In this document: positions 44,286 through 57,539 of the stretch, piece by piece
Numbering within the stretch: the first letter of the stretch is position 1
Layout: each line of letters opens with the position of its first letter
Assembly (NCBI GenBank): GCA_021229015.1
Contig: CM037777.1
Coordinates: forward strand, 28,953,584-29,017,583
DNA: 64,000 nucleotides
Origin: Solen grandis
Lineage: Eukaryota > Mollusca > Bivalvia > Adapedonta > Solenidae
Direction: 5' to 3'
Notes under the pieces: generated by a model
Database searches by the model: none
Told to the model about the DNA's origin: nothing
What the model saw: only the letters and a program-made list of their open reading frames with translations
Made by a program: the position numbers and the translations under genes

Positions 44286-46554
44286 TGTTGATTTTGGAAG
44301 TATTATACAACAGAAAAGTGTATTGTCTATCCAGACAGTCGAACATTAGCGACAGATTATAAATGGTTTACGTGTAAGTATATTGTTCGCTTAGTAAAAG
44401 CGTTTTCGATATTGCTTACATAAATGCAGAACGTCTACCGTCCCAGAAACTTTATAGGAGTTTAAAATTAAAATTTAACTTATATAAGTTTCGGAACTTT
44501 TTAAGAAATTTACTTTGGGTTGCCTATAAAATATTTTCAGCTTACGTTTTGGCGATTTTACTTTTGTAAGTTTTACTTTGGAATTGGTAGACAGGAATCT
44601 ATTGACATTGTACTAAGATAGAATAGAAAACATATTTTCTTTGTTAAACATGAATGCTATAGACATATATTTTATGTATTTTCATCTTGATGTTTTACAT
44701 AGTGAAGATATCCTTTCTTAAAGCTCATATAAAAAAAATCCGTTACACAAATAAAGCGACCCAATGTCCCTAGATATATAAACATACACACAAGTTTGAC
44801 TACAGTATTAGTTCACGATTGTGTGACAAACGTAATTTATTCTTATTTACATCACTTAAACGCTCTATCTGCAATTATTTCCCCTGATTTTCTCTCTATG
44901 TTTTTAAAGTCGACGTCGTAAGCTTTATAAGGTTTGATTTCTTTTGACTCATTGACAGCAGAAACTATTTCGTTGTGTAGCCTGATAAGTTGCTGTCTTA
45001 GCACAGAGTTATGTAAGAGGTATCGGTTGGCTTATCATTCGTATTTAGATCGAATCTAGTTTGTTCACAGTGTTATACCAGAGGCTTGCTTTGTCTCTGT
45101 TTTTTTTTCTCACCATGTCAATCTGAAGTTAGGTAGTACTCGACTTGGGAGTTTGCTTCAAGTCAGTGTATTTATATTTATTCGGGGTAGTACTCTTTCA
45201 TAACTTGAAACCATTGGTCAGACGTTATGGGTTACATAAAGTTTGGAGCACTCAGGACTGTGACCTAATAAGTTGCTGCTTACACTTTAAGTTGAGTTAA
45301 ATTATTCAGAAACCATTGTTTCGACATATTTTGTTGAACTTCACCAGTGGGACACATCGGGTTAATGCCAGCATTGATTCAACATTGTTTGTGCATTTTA
45401 AGCACTATTAAAGGTGACTGGGTTGTTTCATTTTGGTTCAAAGAAAGTGCTTGAAACAAATGAATTTTTTTTTTCAATTTGACTCTTAAAGATATTAGAG
45501 GGAATTTTGCTCTTGGTGGGAGATTTTTTTTTTTAAATCTTTTGAAATTGTTGTCGATTGTAATTATTTCCTATACGAATTACACAGTATTTTATGCTAA
45601 GAATTATTTCAAACTGTTGTACATTGTTTAAGATTATTAACTCGTTGAATATGCTTGTTATCTAAATATTTTCGTTATATGCATTTATAAGAGGATTCAA
45701 AGGAAACAAAACTGTATAGAACTTATCATATGACGAGCACAGTGATTCGGCACGTAGTATTTGGAATAAAATCTAGTTAGTTAAGAATGCTTTGAAATTT
45801 TACATTTTGTCTTGCTTCAGATATTAATTTAAGAAGTTACTATTTTGTTTTCCAAAACTGGGATCTAGCAAACTTCAAGAATGTGCATTAAAATATTATT
45901 TCCTGTTAACTAAATATGACGACTGTTTTCAATAACAATAATAATTTTAAGATTGTTTCAGGTGGAATAACTTGAATTACTTTGTTCTCGGTGGGCATAA
46001 AGCAAAAAAACGAAACTATGCATTAGTATATTTTACTGTTAAATCATAGTATTTCGTTGACATTAAAATTTCACTGTGTCTTTTATAATGACACGTTTGA
46101 GGGTACACATATGCAATGTTTCGCTGTCAAGAAAAAAGTAATGTCTTTAATGCATGGAGAAATTTCGAGGGTTGATTATGATGGATATTCGACCAGACAA
46201 GAACTCATCAACGAAAAATAACTCCTATTCAATAAAATAAACGTCAAATAACATCGCATTATCAATCGGATTTGTTTAAATTTGGAATAGAAAATACATC
46301 AGAAACTGAAGAAAATATAACTTGAGGAGAAATCCACAAACTAATTACTTAACCACAGTTGGCAGATGAAGACCCTCACATCGACGAAACTCTCATCTAA
46401 ATTCGGTAAACAACATATTTCTCAGAAATATTATAAAAATACACTTTCCAATGATAGTTCATCAGCATTGATCGCTACATTTAAATGTTGGAAATGCTTT
46501 CTATTTTAAAGTACTGTCTCTTTTTTCTGTCTCCTGGCTACATATTAGTCTCGC
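44286..46554. other. AT-rich spacer, start of tandem-duplication copy A
   Basis: No ORF of interest. From about 44690 (GATGTTTTACATAGTGAAGA) it is homologous to about 57640 (GATGTTTTACATAATGAAGA), which marks the left part of the old tandem duplication. Confidence 0.5.
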
Positions 46555-48917
46555 TGGCCGAGTATTTAGAGAGACTGCCGAGTAACCGAGAGGTTGTGGG
46601 TTCGAACTCAGGTCGTTGAATACCAAAGTTCATAATAAATTAAACAGGTAAATATCTCTTTGCACGCAGAATGTAACTGTAGTTTTAGGCAATCAATGGC
46701 AGGATAGTGTGTTGGGTGTGATATTATGCATGTTCCTCAGTGAAGGAGCAATATATATGTTTCATTCAGATAACAAATTCTGTTAAAAATGACTAAGGAG
46801 ACATTCAATTATTAAAATCCAGAATGATATAAGACGCACCTAGATATTAAAAACTTGCGTAGCACAATGTATCGTTTGTACTTTCAAGCCTGGTAAGTGT
46901 CATAAAAGAGAAAAAAAATCAGTCAATTTACCATAGGTTTTCTGGGCGACTAGAAAAAGAATACTTTTCTGACAATATTTCTTACCAGGCATCAGTGGTT
47001 TGATCAGAAATCTGAAATATTCAATGCGGACAGTATGCAAATACATCATCACCCAAAAGGAACTATTTGCAAAAGGAATCAATAAGTTGCATTTGAGTGA
47101 AATTGAAAATCAACAAAGGAGCGGATTTACGTATTTCAATTTTACTATCACGGCTCGAACAAATGCGATATTTGACATCTTCTTCTTGTTAAATGAGGGT
47201 TTCCTGACATCGATGTAAATATGTGTAATCCCAATGTATGAATACCTTGAAAACAATGACAGCATACTTCCTGGTCATATTTATAATTGTTTTTCAACTC
47301 TTTTCTGCAATAAGTGGAGGGTATCCCCTCTTATAAACAAGATTTTCTGGTTGGCTATGTAAGAGAAAAGAATGGGTGTTACTTTGATATACGATCATTT
47401 AAACGTCTTATGACACGTAGATAGTTGTGCTGAACTTATTTGGTAACAGACGCCGCAGCTATATTCGAATATGTGTGAAATCATATAATTTTCTGAGATA
47501 ATGATCGAATATGGAATAATACATATTTGCATGATGATTTATCACTATTCAGTCAATAATTTTTCAGCACACGCTGCCGTTAAAAACTAATAGTACAGTC
47601 AAAATTTATGCCCAGTTAAGAAGCTTAGCATGATTAGGTTTAACGGCTCTGGTGTGTAGGAACCAGTGACTGATTGAACGCACAACCGCCAGGTCATTGG
47701 GACACTTGATTTGATGATCACACAACAATATTACAGAACAGATCAGAAGTAGATTATCTCATATACATTTTTAAGTGAGAATGTTTTGATAAAGGAATGT
47801 TAAATATACTGACTTTATATTTATAATTTACATTTATGAGTACATGTATTAAATTTGATTAATTTCTCTTGTTCGAAAAACTGTTATACAATAAATAGCT
47901 AATTTTATCAATATTGAAATATTTAATGCTTTAATCCTATGAATTTTACAACGCTAAGGTAAGAATGACTTTCTTAAGTTTAAGACTTAATCAAGAGTCC
48001 GCACGTTACAATCTGATTAAGAGACGTGACAAAGTTTGCAAGATATACGTTATTAAGCAAGATATACGTTATTAAGCAAGATATACGTTATTAAAGCATT
48101 TGGTTGTATAGAGTAGTGCGTTGTAGTGCGGCCACATGTATTTGACACATATGTAATAAAACAATAGTACTTATTCTTTTGTTTGAGTTGGTGCCAAATA
48201 CATGTAGTGTATATTGCTCTACCTCCAATCATAATCATAGCGGGTGCTGCAAGAAATATTTTTCTATGCTGATTCTGGACCGTGCGTTTAAACAATACTT
48301 TTTTTCTCCAAGGCAAATCTATATACCTCCTCCCCTTTAAAGTAAGGGCATAAACAAACCGCTAAACCATAAGGTAAAGGAATATATATTTACAGACATT
48401 TAGATCGATGTTTTAAAATACTTTTATTGACATGCACATGTTATAGTAACGTTTTTTTTTCTTGTTATTTTATAAAAAATTATTGAGATTTGAATGAAAT
48501 AAAATAATTGATAGAGGGCCTCAATAACAGTATTGATCTGGGATTCTCAAATACCAGGACAAGGATCGTTCAAGACTATTCCAGATGCAAAGTACTGGTC
48601 CAACTATGACAATGTCATGAGAGATTAGTAGAACTAGTAAGAATATATTTAACAATAGATGTAAAATACATACATTTAAGATAACAGTTCCATTACTGTA
48701 ACGAATAGAATAGATTGATATGAAAGTATTAGTCTCCGACTTGGAATGTGACATACTTTTACACTAGAAAAAATGTGACGTCGCCCTGTAATTATAATAA
48801 CAATGACTATAGCATATCTTAGTGGTGTAACCTAAGCTGTCTGTATAACGTTATTTAGCATATTGGGAAATCAAGATGTAATTTAGCAAGTCAGACATAA
48901 ATTGGTAATATGGCTCG
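46555..48917 (+). repeat. Left arm of a 2.37-kb inverted repeat
   Basis: Almost identical to the reverse complement of 51495-53867. For example, the 183 bp at 46900-47082 and 53340-53522 give the same translation. The outer end is a tRNA-like TGGCCGAGTATTTAGAGAGA with a B box GGTTCGAACTC. The inner end is TGGTAATATGG. A tandem TTAAGCAAGATATACGTTAT lies at 48052-48092. A diverged tail of the SINE found at 63558 (GCAAAGTACTGGTCCAAC) is at 48588. No coding gene is recognised. Confidence 0.93.
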
Positions 48918-51494
48918 TTTCCTGATATCTGTCAAATGATACACCAAGGTCATACTCTTGTCTAATGAGATATGAAAATTAAAGTGAAAAGCGGTTGTAT
49001 CAGCATGTCAGAATTTACAATCTGCATTATCCGAAGGAAAAAATCAACAACATACTTTAACCAGCAGATTCTCAAACGTATCGTCTTTTGTTTGGTATTT
49101 TAAATGTTACTTAAAAAGGTATCAGGTAATAAATGTCACGAAATTATTGAAATTATGCATTTCAAAGTTATAGATTTATATCTATTGAGTATTCCTAATT
49201 GTATGAAATCAATAGAAGGGAACCGATTTTTTACTGATTATATTAATGTAGGGTTTTGAAAATTAAACATGTTTGCAATGCATTTTCCTTTCAATACTAC
49301 TGTAACATTACATGGTTATAAAATACAAATTTAAAGAAGAATCCTTCACATCTGAATGAAATATGCATATCCTCCTATTGATAACAGTTATAAAAAACGA
49401 TAACAAGAATTGGATGCTCTTATCAAATGTATGTCGATTCTAAAATCGAATAAATTTGCTTTCATTCGATGAGTGCGTCAAAATCATGAGCACAAGAGAC
49501 GATAATTTGAATATTATGAAATGAATGCTCGTATTTTCGAGCTGATTATTACAATTTCTTTGATAAAAGATTTTTAGTTTCATTTAATGTAAAATAAAGT
49601 TTGATAAAAGCTTAATTTGAATTTTTCAAGAATGATTAATATTTATATATCTTATCATATTTAATTTTATGACATTGAATAATTTCAGGATAATTATAAT
49701 CTTTATATCGCATTTTCATAACACTTACTCAGTAGAAGAACGGATTCAATGTATTCTTTAAATTAAAGCATAATTTGTGGCGATTTTATTCAAAGTTATT
49801 TTATGTTTTCTCCTAGATAAAATATGTCATACCATTTGATAGAGTTACAAGAAAAAAAAGCAAGCATTATATTCTTAAAATCTTTAAAATGACTAAATCC
49901 GATTTTAGAATATTTACTTACTTATGATGAAAAGACATTAAAAACATATCCTAAGAGGTGTCCACAAACACGTACACATACAAGTTCGTGGACAACTTTT
50001 AGATGTTTTAAATTTATTTATAAGTAAGTATATATTCGGATTAAGTTATCTTTATTTTCAATGAAGTATTAAGATTTCAACTGAGGGAAACAATGTCTAT
50101 GACAACTTAGTGCCCGATAGAAATGATTATGCTAGAATTATAGTCGGCCGTCAATATAAAAGTGTATTATGTTAAAACCTTTTCAAAATTTTCTTTTGAA
50201 GTCATAATATTGGTGATATTAGGTGTTCACAAACATTTTGACACATCTCATAGGTAAAGCAGGGTATGGACGATTAGTGTGTCAGTGCTTGTGTGTGTGT
50301 GTTTGTGTGTGTAATCATTTTTTTTTTGCCTGTTATATCGCATTATATGATAGATTCTCCTGACATCGGTAGTAATGCTTTATACATAACTGTTTGACTC
50401 AACATTGAATCATATTATATTTGAATATATTGGCGATTTGATTACGACGATAAAGGAGACTTCATGGATATAAGAAAACTAATAAACCTTCTCGTGGCAT
50501 TAATTGAATAATTACTTATTTGTGTTCTATGCGCAATTTGGGATCGTTTGGTCTCTTGGGGTTAAGCATTTGGTACAAAGGCATTGATCAAGAAGAGTAT
50601 TCGTTGAAGTAAGATGCACAGTAAATTGAGCAACTCAATTAAGTGTACGAAATAAATACTATAAAATATAGTTTATCAAGATTGTGATTACATGTATTTA
50701 CAGACTTTTATCGGTTATTCTATATTTCTATCCAGGAGGGATTATTGAAATATTTGCCACAGTTATTGGTCTTAGTAGCAACATTGATCGTCACCAGTTA
50801 TATTATATCCCTGAAGAGATGTATTCCTCAAATGCCAGACCTAAGACATGTATTCGATTCCAACAATTAATGCATGCATTTTATACTCTTTGCTTAGAAA
50901 TAAATACTTGTTATCAGTAAGAGAGTTTCTGTGTTAATGTGTATGTGTTTTTCTGATATTTTATCATTAAATTAATCAATGAAACGCAAATGCATAATAT
51001 ATTAATGACTGAACCCAGCAAACAAGAAAATCACAAGTAATGGAAATTGACGCTATGTTGATATTCTTTGTTTGTCGGATGATAGTACTTACTGGAGGAT
51101 AGTCACATAAACAAGCTGATGACAAACGAGATTGAACGTGCCAATAACGTGGAAATCGGTTGCAGCTCATTGTTTTTCCTTCTGTATTATTTTAGAGTCA
51201 ACAGAATATTTATGTAAAGCGTTATGTTTGGTTGCACTAGGATACCATCTGATAATTTTAAGGTAATCCAACCATCATTAAATTATACACATGATCCTTC
51301 AAATGCTTAAAAATTCTTCTATTGCAGATGCAAGCCTCTACTGACTTGAAGTTACAAGCTATTTAAACATATTTCTAAACAGTCATGCATTTACTATAAA
51401 AATTACATGATCACTTGATGGACCATGGTCACAATTTAAGCAAGGGGTAATGTAATGAACCCGCAAGCTATGTATAATTAAGATTTCTTTAAAG
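48918..51494. other. 2.58-kb spacer between the inverted arms
   Basis: AT-rich and without a convincing gene. Its parts at 49340, 50410 and 50730 are homologous to copy B (59755, 60440, 60760), so it is original copy A sequence and not part of the arms. A short (GT)n is at about 50288-50312. Confidence 0.6.
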
Positions 51495-53867
51495 CGGGCC
51501 ATATTACCACATTTATGTCTGACTTGCTAAATTACATCTTGATTTCCAAATATGCTAAATTACGTTATACAGACAGCTTAGGTTACACCACTAAGATATG
51601 CTATAGTCATTGTTATTATAATTACAGGGCGACGTCACATTTTTTCTAGTGTAAAAGTATGTCACATTCCAAGTCAGAGACTAATACTTTCATATCAATC
51701 TATTCTTTTCGTTACAGTGATGGAACTGTTATCTTAAATGTATGTATTTTACATCTATTGTTAAATATATTCTTACTAGTTCTACTAATCTCTCATGACA
51801 GTGTCATAGTTGGACCAGTACTTTGCATCTGGAATAGTCTTGATCGATCCTTGTCCTGGTATTTGAGAATCCCAGATCAATACTGTTATTGAGGCCAGAG
51901 TACATCTCCTCCCTCTATCAATTATTTTATTTCATTCAAATGTCATTACATTTTTATAGAATAACAAAAAAAAGGTTACTATAACATGTGCATGTCAATA
52001 AAAGTATTTTAAAACATCTATTTTAATGTATTTAAATATATATACCTTTACCTTATGGTTTAGCGGTTTGTTTATGCCCTTACTTTAAAGGGGAGGAGGT
52101 ATATTGATTTGCCTTGGAGAAAAAAGTATTGTTTAAACGTACGGTATAGAATCAGTATAGAAAAATATTTCTTGCAGCACCCGCTATGATAATGATTTGA
52201 GGTAGAGGAATATACACTACAGGTATTTGGCACCAACTCAAACAAAAGAATAAGTACTATTGTTTTATTACGTATGTGTCAAATACATGTGGCCGCACTA
52301 CAACGCACTACTCTATACAACCAAATGCTTTAATTACGTATATCTTGCTTAATAACGTATATCTTGCTTAATAACGTATATCTTGCAAACTTTGTCACGT
52401 CTCTTAATCAGATTGTAACGTGCGGACTCTTGATTAAGTCTTAAACTTAAGAAAGTCATTCTTACCTTAGCGTTGTAAAATTCATAGGATTAAAGCATTA
52501 AATTTCAATATTGATAAAATCAGCTATTTATTGTATAACAGTTTTTCGAACAAGAGAAATTAATCAAATTTAAAACATGTACTCATAAATGTAAATTATA
52601 AATATAAAGTCAGTACATTTAACATTCCTTTATCAAAACATTCTCACTTAAAAATGTATATGAGATAATCTACTTCTGATTTGTTCTGTAATATTGTTGT
52701 GTGATCATCAAATCAAGTGTCCCAATGACATGGCGGTTGTGCGTTCAATCAGTCACTGGTTCCTACACACCAGAGCCGTTAAACCTAATCATGCTAAGCT
52801 TCTTAACTGGACATAAATTTTGACTGTACTATTAGTTTTTAACGGCAGCGTGTGCTGAAAAATTATTGACTGAATAGTGATAAATCATCATGCAAATATG
52901 TATTATTCCATATTCGATCATTATCTCAGAAAATTATATGATTTCACACATATTCGAATATAGCTGCGGCGTCTGTTACCAAATAAGTTCAGCACAACTA
53001 TCTACGTGTCATAAGACGTTTAAATGATCGTATATCAAAGTAACACCCATTCTTTTCTCTTACATAGCCGACCAGAAAATCTTGTTTATAAGAGGGGATA
53101 CCCTCCACTTATTGCAGAAAAGAGTTGAAAAACAATTATAAATATGACCAGGAAGTATGCTGTCATTGTTTTCAAGGTATTCATACATTGGGATTACACA
53201 TATTTACATCGATGTCAGGAAACCCTCATTTAACAAGAAGAAGATGTCAAATATCGCATTTGTTCGAGCCGTGATAGTAAAATTGAAATACGTAAATCCG
53301 CTCCTTTGTTGATTTTCAATTTCACTCAAATGCAACTTATTGATTCCTTTTGCAAATAGTTCCTTTTGGGTGATGATGTATTTGCATACTGTCCGCATTG
53401 AATATTTCAGATTTCTGATCAAACCACTGATGCCTGGTAAGAAATATTGTCAGAAAAGTATTCTTTTTCTAGTCGCCCAGAAAACCTATGGTAAATTGAC
53501 TGATTTTTTTTCTCTTTTATGACACTTACCAGGCTTGAAAGTACAAACGATACATTGTGCTACGCAAGTTTTTAATATCTAGGTGCGTCTTATATCATTC
53601 TGGATTTTAATAATTGAATGTCTCCTTAGTCATTTTTAACAGAATTTGTTATCTGAATGAAACATATATATTGCTCCTTCACTGAGGAACATGCATAATA
53701 TCACACCCAACACACTATCCTGCCATTGATTGCCTAAAACTACAGTTACATTCTGCGTGCAAAGAGATATTTACCTGTTTAATTTATTATGAACTTTGGT
53801 ATTCCACGACCTGAGTTCGAACCCACAACCTCTCGGTTACTCGGCAGTCTCTCTAAATACTCGGCCA
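51495..53867 (-). repeat. Right arm of the 2.37-kb inverted repeat
   Basis: Reverse complement of 46555-48917 with a few per cent differences and small indels. An example is the 48521-48754/51659-51892 stretch, whose 77-codon translations differ at only a few residues. The outer end stops sharply at CTCGGCCACATTGAGG. Copy B has no counterpart; the sequence right of it (53880) is homologous to 61025. Confidence 0.93.
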
Positions 53868-56800
53868 CATTGAGGTACAAAAATAGTCATCATACTTGTC
53901 GTACTTAATAGTTTGTACAAGGAAAACGTATTCATCCACACGAAACTCTAACTAGCAGCATCACGTCATACTTTAAACAAAATATATTTCCCATTAATGA
54001 TACAAAATTACTTTGCCATTAAGATCTATGAAGTTTACCGAGTCGTTTTGTCTTTAAATATAAACTATCGTGAAACATAAACACCCGAATCCAAAGATTT
54101 TCGTTCGATCCACATTGCAGCTAAAGGCATTATGAAATTAGTAAATGTCCATCCCCTGAAACATCGAGGAAAAAAGCAAGACGTGAAGCTTCTTCCGAAG
54201 CGAGATAATAGAAAGAAGATAAAATTTTAATTACAATTTATATTAACACATTTTGAAACCAGCTACTTTGATTTGTTTGCATATTGATGTCTTTTAAGGT
54301 GATGTCTTTTTTTATGTAGTTTCACATTTATTTCTAGTTTACGACCCGTGTGGATATTTTCAAGGTTTATTGCACTATTGTAAGTTGCTGTAGTGGCTAT
54401 AAAATTGTTACTGCTTTAATCACAGTTTCCTTAATCTTAAACTGACATTACTATCATATAAATTGAGGTCTACCATTAAATTGAGAAAATAAAGTAAACA
54501 TTTGAAAAGATGATAACATTTCATGACTTATATGTCTAGTTTTGCACAGTTGATACTTGGTTTGAAAAGAAATAAAAAGCCCATGGGATTTTAGATCAAA
54601 GAATTGCTGAATATTATGTTCATCAGCTGACTGCAACTAGATAACAGCCGGTTGTCTGATTATTCCCAATTACTGCCATTATAAACACTCATATATGATA
54701 ATATTATTCATATATGACCATATATCGGGATCATCAGAAGAAGTGGGCAGATGTGACTGTACAGCTTTCAAACCCAATATATAAGAAACCGGCAAGTTTC
54801 CAAGAAACAGAACGTCTGCAATAACAACGTCATATTCCTCCCGAAAGACATTCCCGGAAGATTTTCTTTCATTGGTAGCTATTTTTGTGTTATTGTTACT
54901 GGTCAAATCGTTAAATAACTGTTTGTTCTACACACATACATGTATCTATTTTATTACAAGGTTCCTAGTTTCGTATAAACTCGACTAAACTTACATATAT
55001 AAGCTTGTAGCATCATATCTTACTGTTTTCTGTATTTTCCATTATTGCTGAATTCTATTTTATTCCGAACCATAAATGGGACTCATGGTTTTGCATTGTT
55101 GAAACATGCTGTTAACTTTTTTGTTAAAACCGAAATTTTGTTCTAATAAAAATGCTGGGAGATTTTCACACATCACGTATATGGAGACGCCCATACACAT
55201 TATCTTTAAAATTAACGCGATGATGCAAAACCGTTAATCTAGAAGTAATGACTTTGTTGTCTGCAATAACTGTTGTAAATGGACCATCGATATCACGCTT
55301 TAAACAGAACAACATGATAAATGGCGTTTTCTAATCAGGATTTAAATAAATGAATTGTATTTTAAGCTTCATATGATAGAGAAAGGTGCACACCCAAAAA
55401 GTACGCTATCATATTTTTGGATTTTCGAATGCCAAAATCTCTGGCAATAACACAACCAGTTATATATACTTTGACTGTCAAAAATATATATTGAACAATT
55501 TGAAGTAAACAGGTTCCGAGTGCAATCAACCGAATGTCTTGTAATGGCAACCTTAATAGTATCATTTTACATGTACAGGTTTCTTCTCTTATGATTATCT
55601 ATTTTAAGAAACATTTTTGTCCGGATCATAACTCAAAAAGTAGTGCACAAGAATGATAACTCTACCTTTCATATTTTTTATAAAGTTATTGACCTTTGTT
55701 ATTTTTCAGGTCTAATTTTTGTCCGGAGTATAAGTCTAAAAATAATTAGAGGTATCAACCTGTTACGTCATAGTTGGATAGATTTCATTAAGGAGAAGTG
55801 CAGTGCACATTAATGATAATGATATCTCTACCCTATTATTATTATTTTGAGTTACACTATGTATTGTCCTCTGCTATTATTTAGGTTTAATTTTTGTCTG
55901 AGGCATAAGTCAAAAACTATTTGTGATATCAATTTGAATCTTCATAGGTAGATAGTTCTCATTGAGGAGAAGTGCAGTGTACATGAATGATAACTCCTCC
56001 CTTCATATTTTTTATTTATTGCCCTTTGTTATTTTTCATGCTTAATTTTTGTCACAGTAACTTTAACATTTTAACTTTAGACCTTAAAATAGGGGAATTA
56101 GTTGGTCTTCACATGGGTTTCTTATATATAATCACTACAAACATCAGTCTTCATTACCAAATATTATCTTTTAAAAATGAAATATTCTACTCTCTAACGA
56201 GCAAGCATTCGGCGGGGAATGGCCATGTTAACATGGCTCTTGTTTATATTTTGTAATTGTGGTGATATTTTTTATGCTTTTATTGTATATGCTTTGTTCT
56301 CATCATGTTTGTTTTCATTTGCTATTTACGTCGCGTTTCCGGCATTAATGAGCGCGTTTCCTGTCGACATAAACATTTTCAAGAGAATTCATATAATACA
56401 AACAATCGACTTTATAATCAAATTTTGGTTGAAACTCCTTCTAAATGTATATCCCAACAACTCCAGTGAAGGAGTATAAAGTTTGATTAGGTTTCTGAAA
56501 TGTCACACTGTTCATCAAATGTGAAATTGTATTTTCATACTTCAAATACCAGTTATGTCTCTTGTATGGGAATGGAATCAATATCTCTAAAAAAAATGAA
56601 AGTTTCCTTAGGGCGGAATATCGGACAATGAAAAACATAGTGTTACGCAGTCGAACATCATTATACAGACTTTAAATGTTATAGGTGCAAATCTAACGAA
56701 CATTAGATGCTGAAAGTGCAAGTGTTTCGAAGTGTCGTAATATATATATAAGGGGTAGTTTAAGAGACCACTGTATCGATGTTGCAGGATGAGTTTTTCA

Positions 56801-57539
56801 TACGCATCCATTCCGTTTCACCATTTTCTGGTTTAAAAATACTCTGTTTTTATCTCTTTCCTTTCAAGCAAATTCAATTTGGATGAGAAATTTCTACCTC
56901 ATATGTACATTTTCTGAATTTTGGGATGTGTTTCAGAATAGGTAAAGAAATTGTTTTGTCTTTGAACGATGTAATTTGTTGATACACACCTGTGACCCTC
57001 ATATTTGGGCCGTCTTCTGATTGAAATCGTATAGACTGTACCAGACAATAATCACGATCATTCAGTGAAATTTGTCATTTTATATAATCTATGCTTATGT
57101 CTTGTAAAATATATCACTTTGAATGTCTGAAAGTCTGGCATTCTACTTTGGAAAAGTCCCGTACGATACATAACGCGAGACCCTGGTTATGTTTTAGAAA
57201 TAATTTTTATTAGACCGATGTTCTCTTAAAGGTTCCATACACACTTTTTATCGTTAACTACTTATACAACCACTTGCTTTCTTACAGTTAACGATATATA
57301 TATACTTTTTTTTTATTTTCAAGTGATTAATACCTATTGTAACTAGGAACACTTGGAGAAATGAAATTTTATTAATATAAAATAAATGCCATTTTCAAAG
57401 ATATTAGAGATTAACAACGACATTGTAAAAATAAACGTTTTGTTCTAAAACTTTTACGTGGATATCGTTTTATAGTTTAATGATTTAGAAAGGGAATGTT
57501 TTTCTCCGAAACTTCTTTAATGAAAGATATTGCATTCCA
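53868..57539. other. Right part of copy A and junction to copy B
   Basis: Non-coding and AT-rich, homologous to 61025-64000 of copy B as far as about 56700. The ORFs at 55987-56256 and 56219-56479 are hydrophobic, T-rich translations without conserved counterparts in copy B and are not called as genes. Confidence 0.5.
55608..56060. repeat. Diverged tandem repeat, units about 100-175 bp
   Basis: Successive units start with TTTTTGTC-C-GA-like words at about 55612, 55718, 55893 and 56047. They share GAGAAGTGCAGTGCACAT/GAATGATAACTC and TTGTTATTTTTCAGG-like segments. The last units are the most alike. Absent from the corresponding part of copy B near 62750, so likely specific to copy A. Confidence 0.6.

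Larger units (their letters stand above)
44600..56800. repeat. Tandem duplication copy A
   Basis: Blocks of this region recur in the same order and orientation further right: 44690 with 57640, 49340 with 59755, 50410 with 60440, 50730 with 60760, 53890 with 61030, 54340 with 61435, 55000 with 62100 and 56480 with 63830. The offset shrinks from about 12.95 kb to about 10.4 kb and then 7.1 kb, because copy A holds extra inserted DNA. Identity by eye is moderate, with many substitutions and indels. Confidence 0.75.

Noticed and set aside
46555..46625. Functional tRNA at the outer end of the inverted arm
   Set aside because: A- and B-box-like motifs exist but the acceptor stem does not pair; it is treated as a SINE-type head.
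46900..53522. Identical ORF pairs in the inverted arms (60, 72 and 77 codons)
   Set aside because: Their identity simply reflects the duplicated DNA. They have no motifs, overlap on opposite strands and are AT-rich.
55987..56479. Hydrophobic ORFs of 89 and 86 codons
   Set aside because: T-rich sequence gives hydrophobic translations; the paralogous copy B does not keep the frames.
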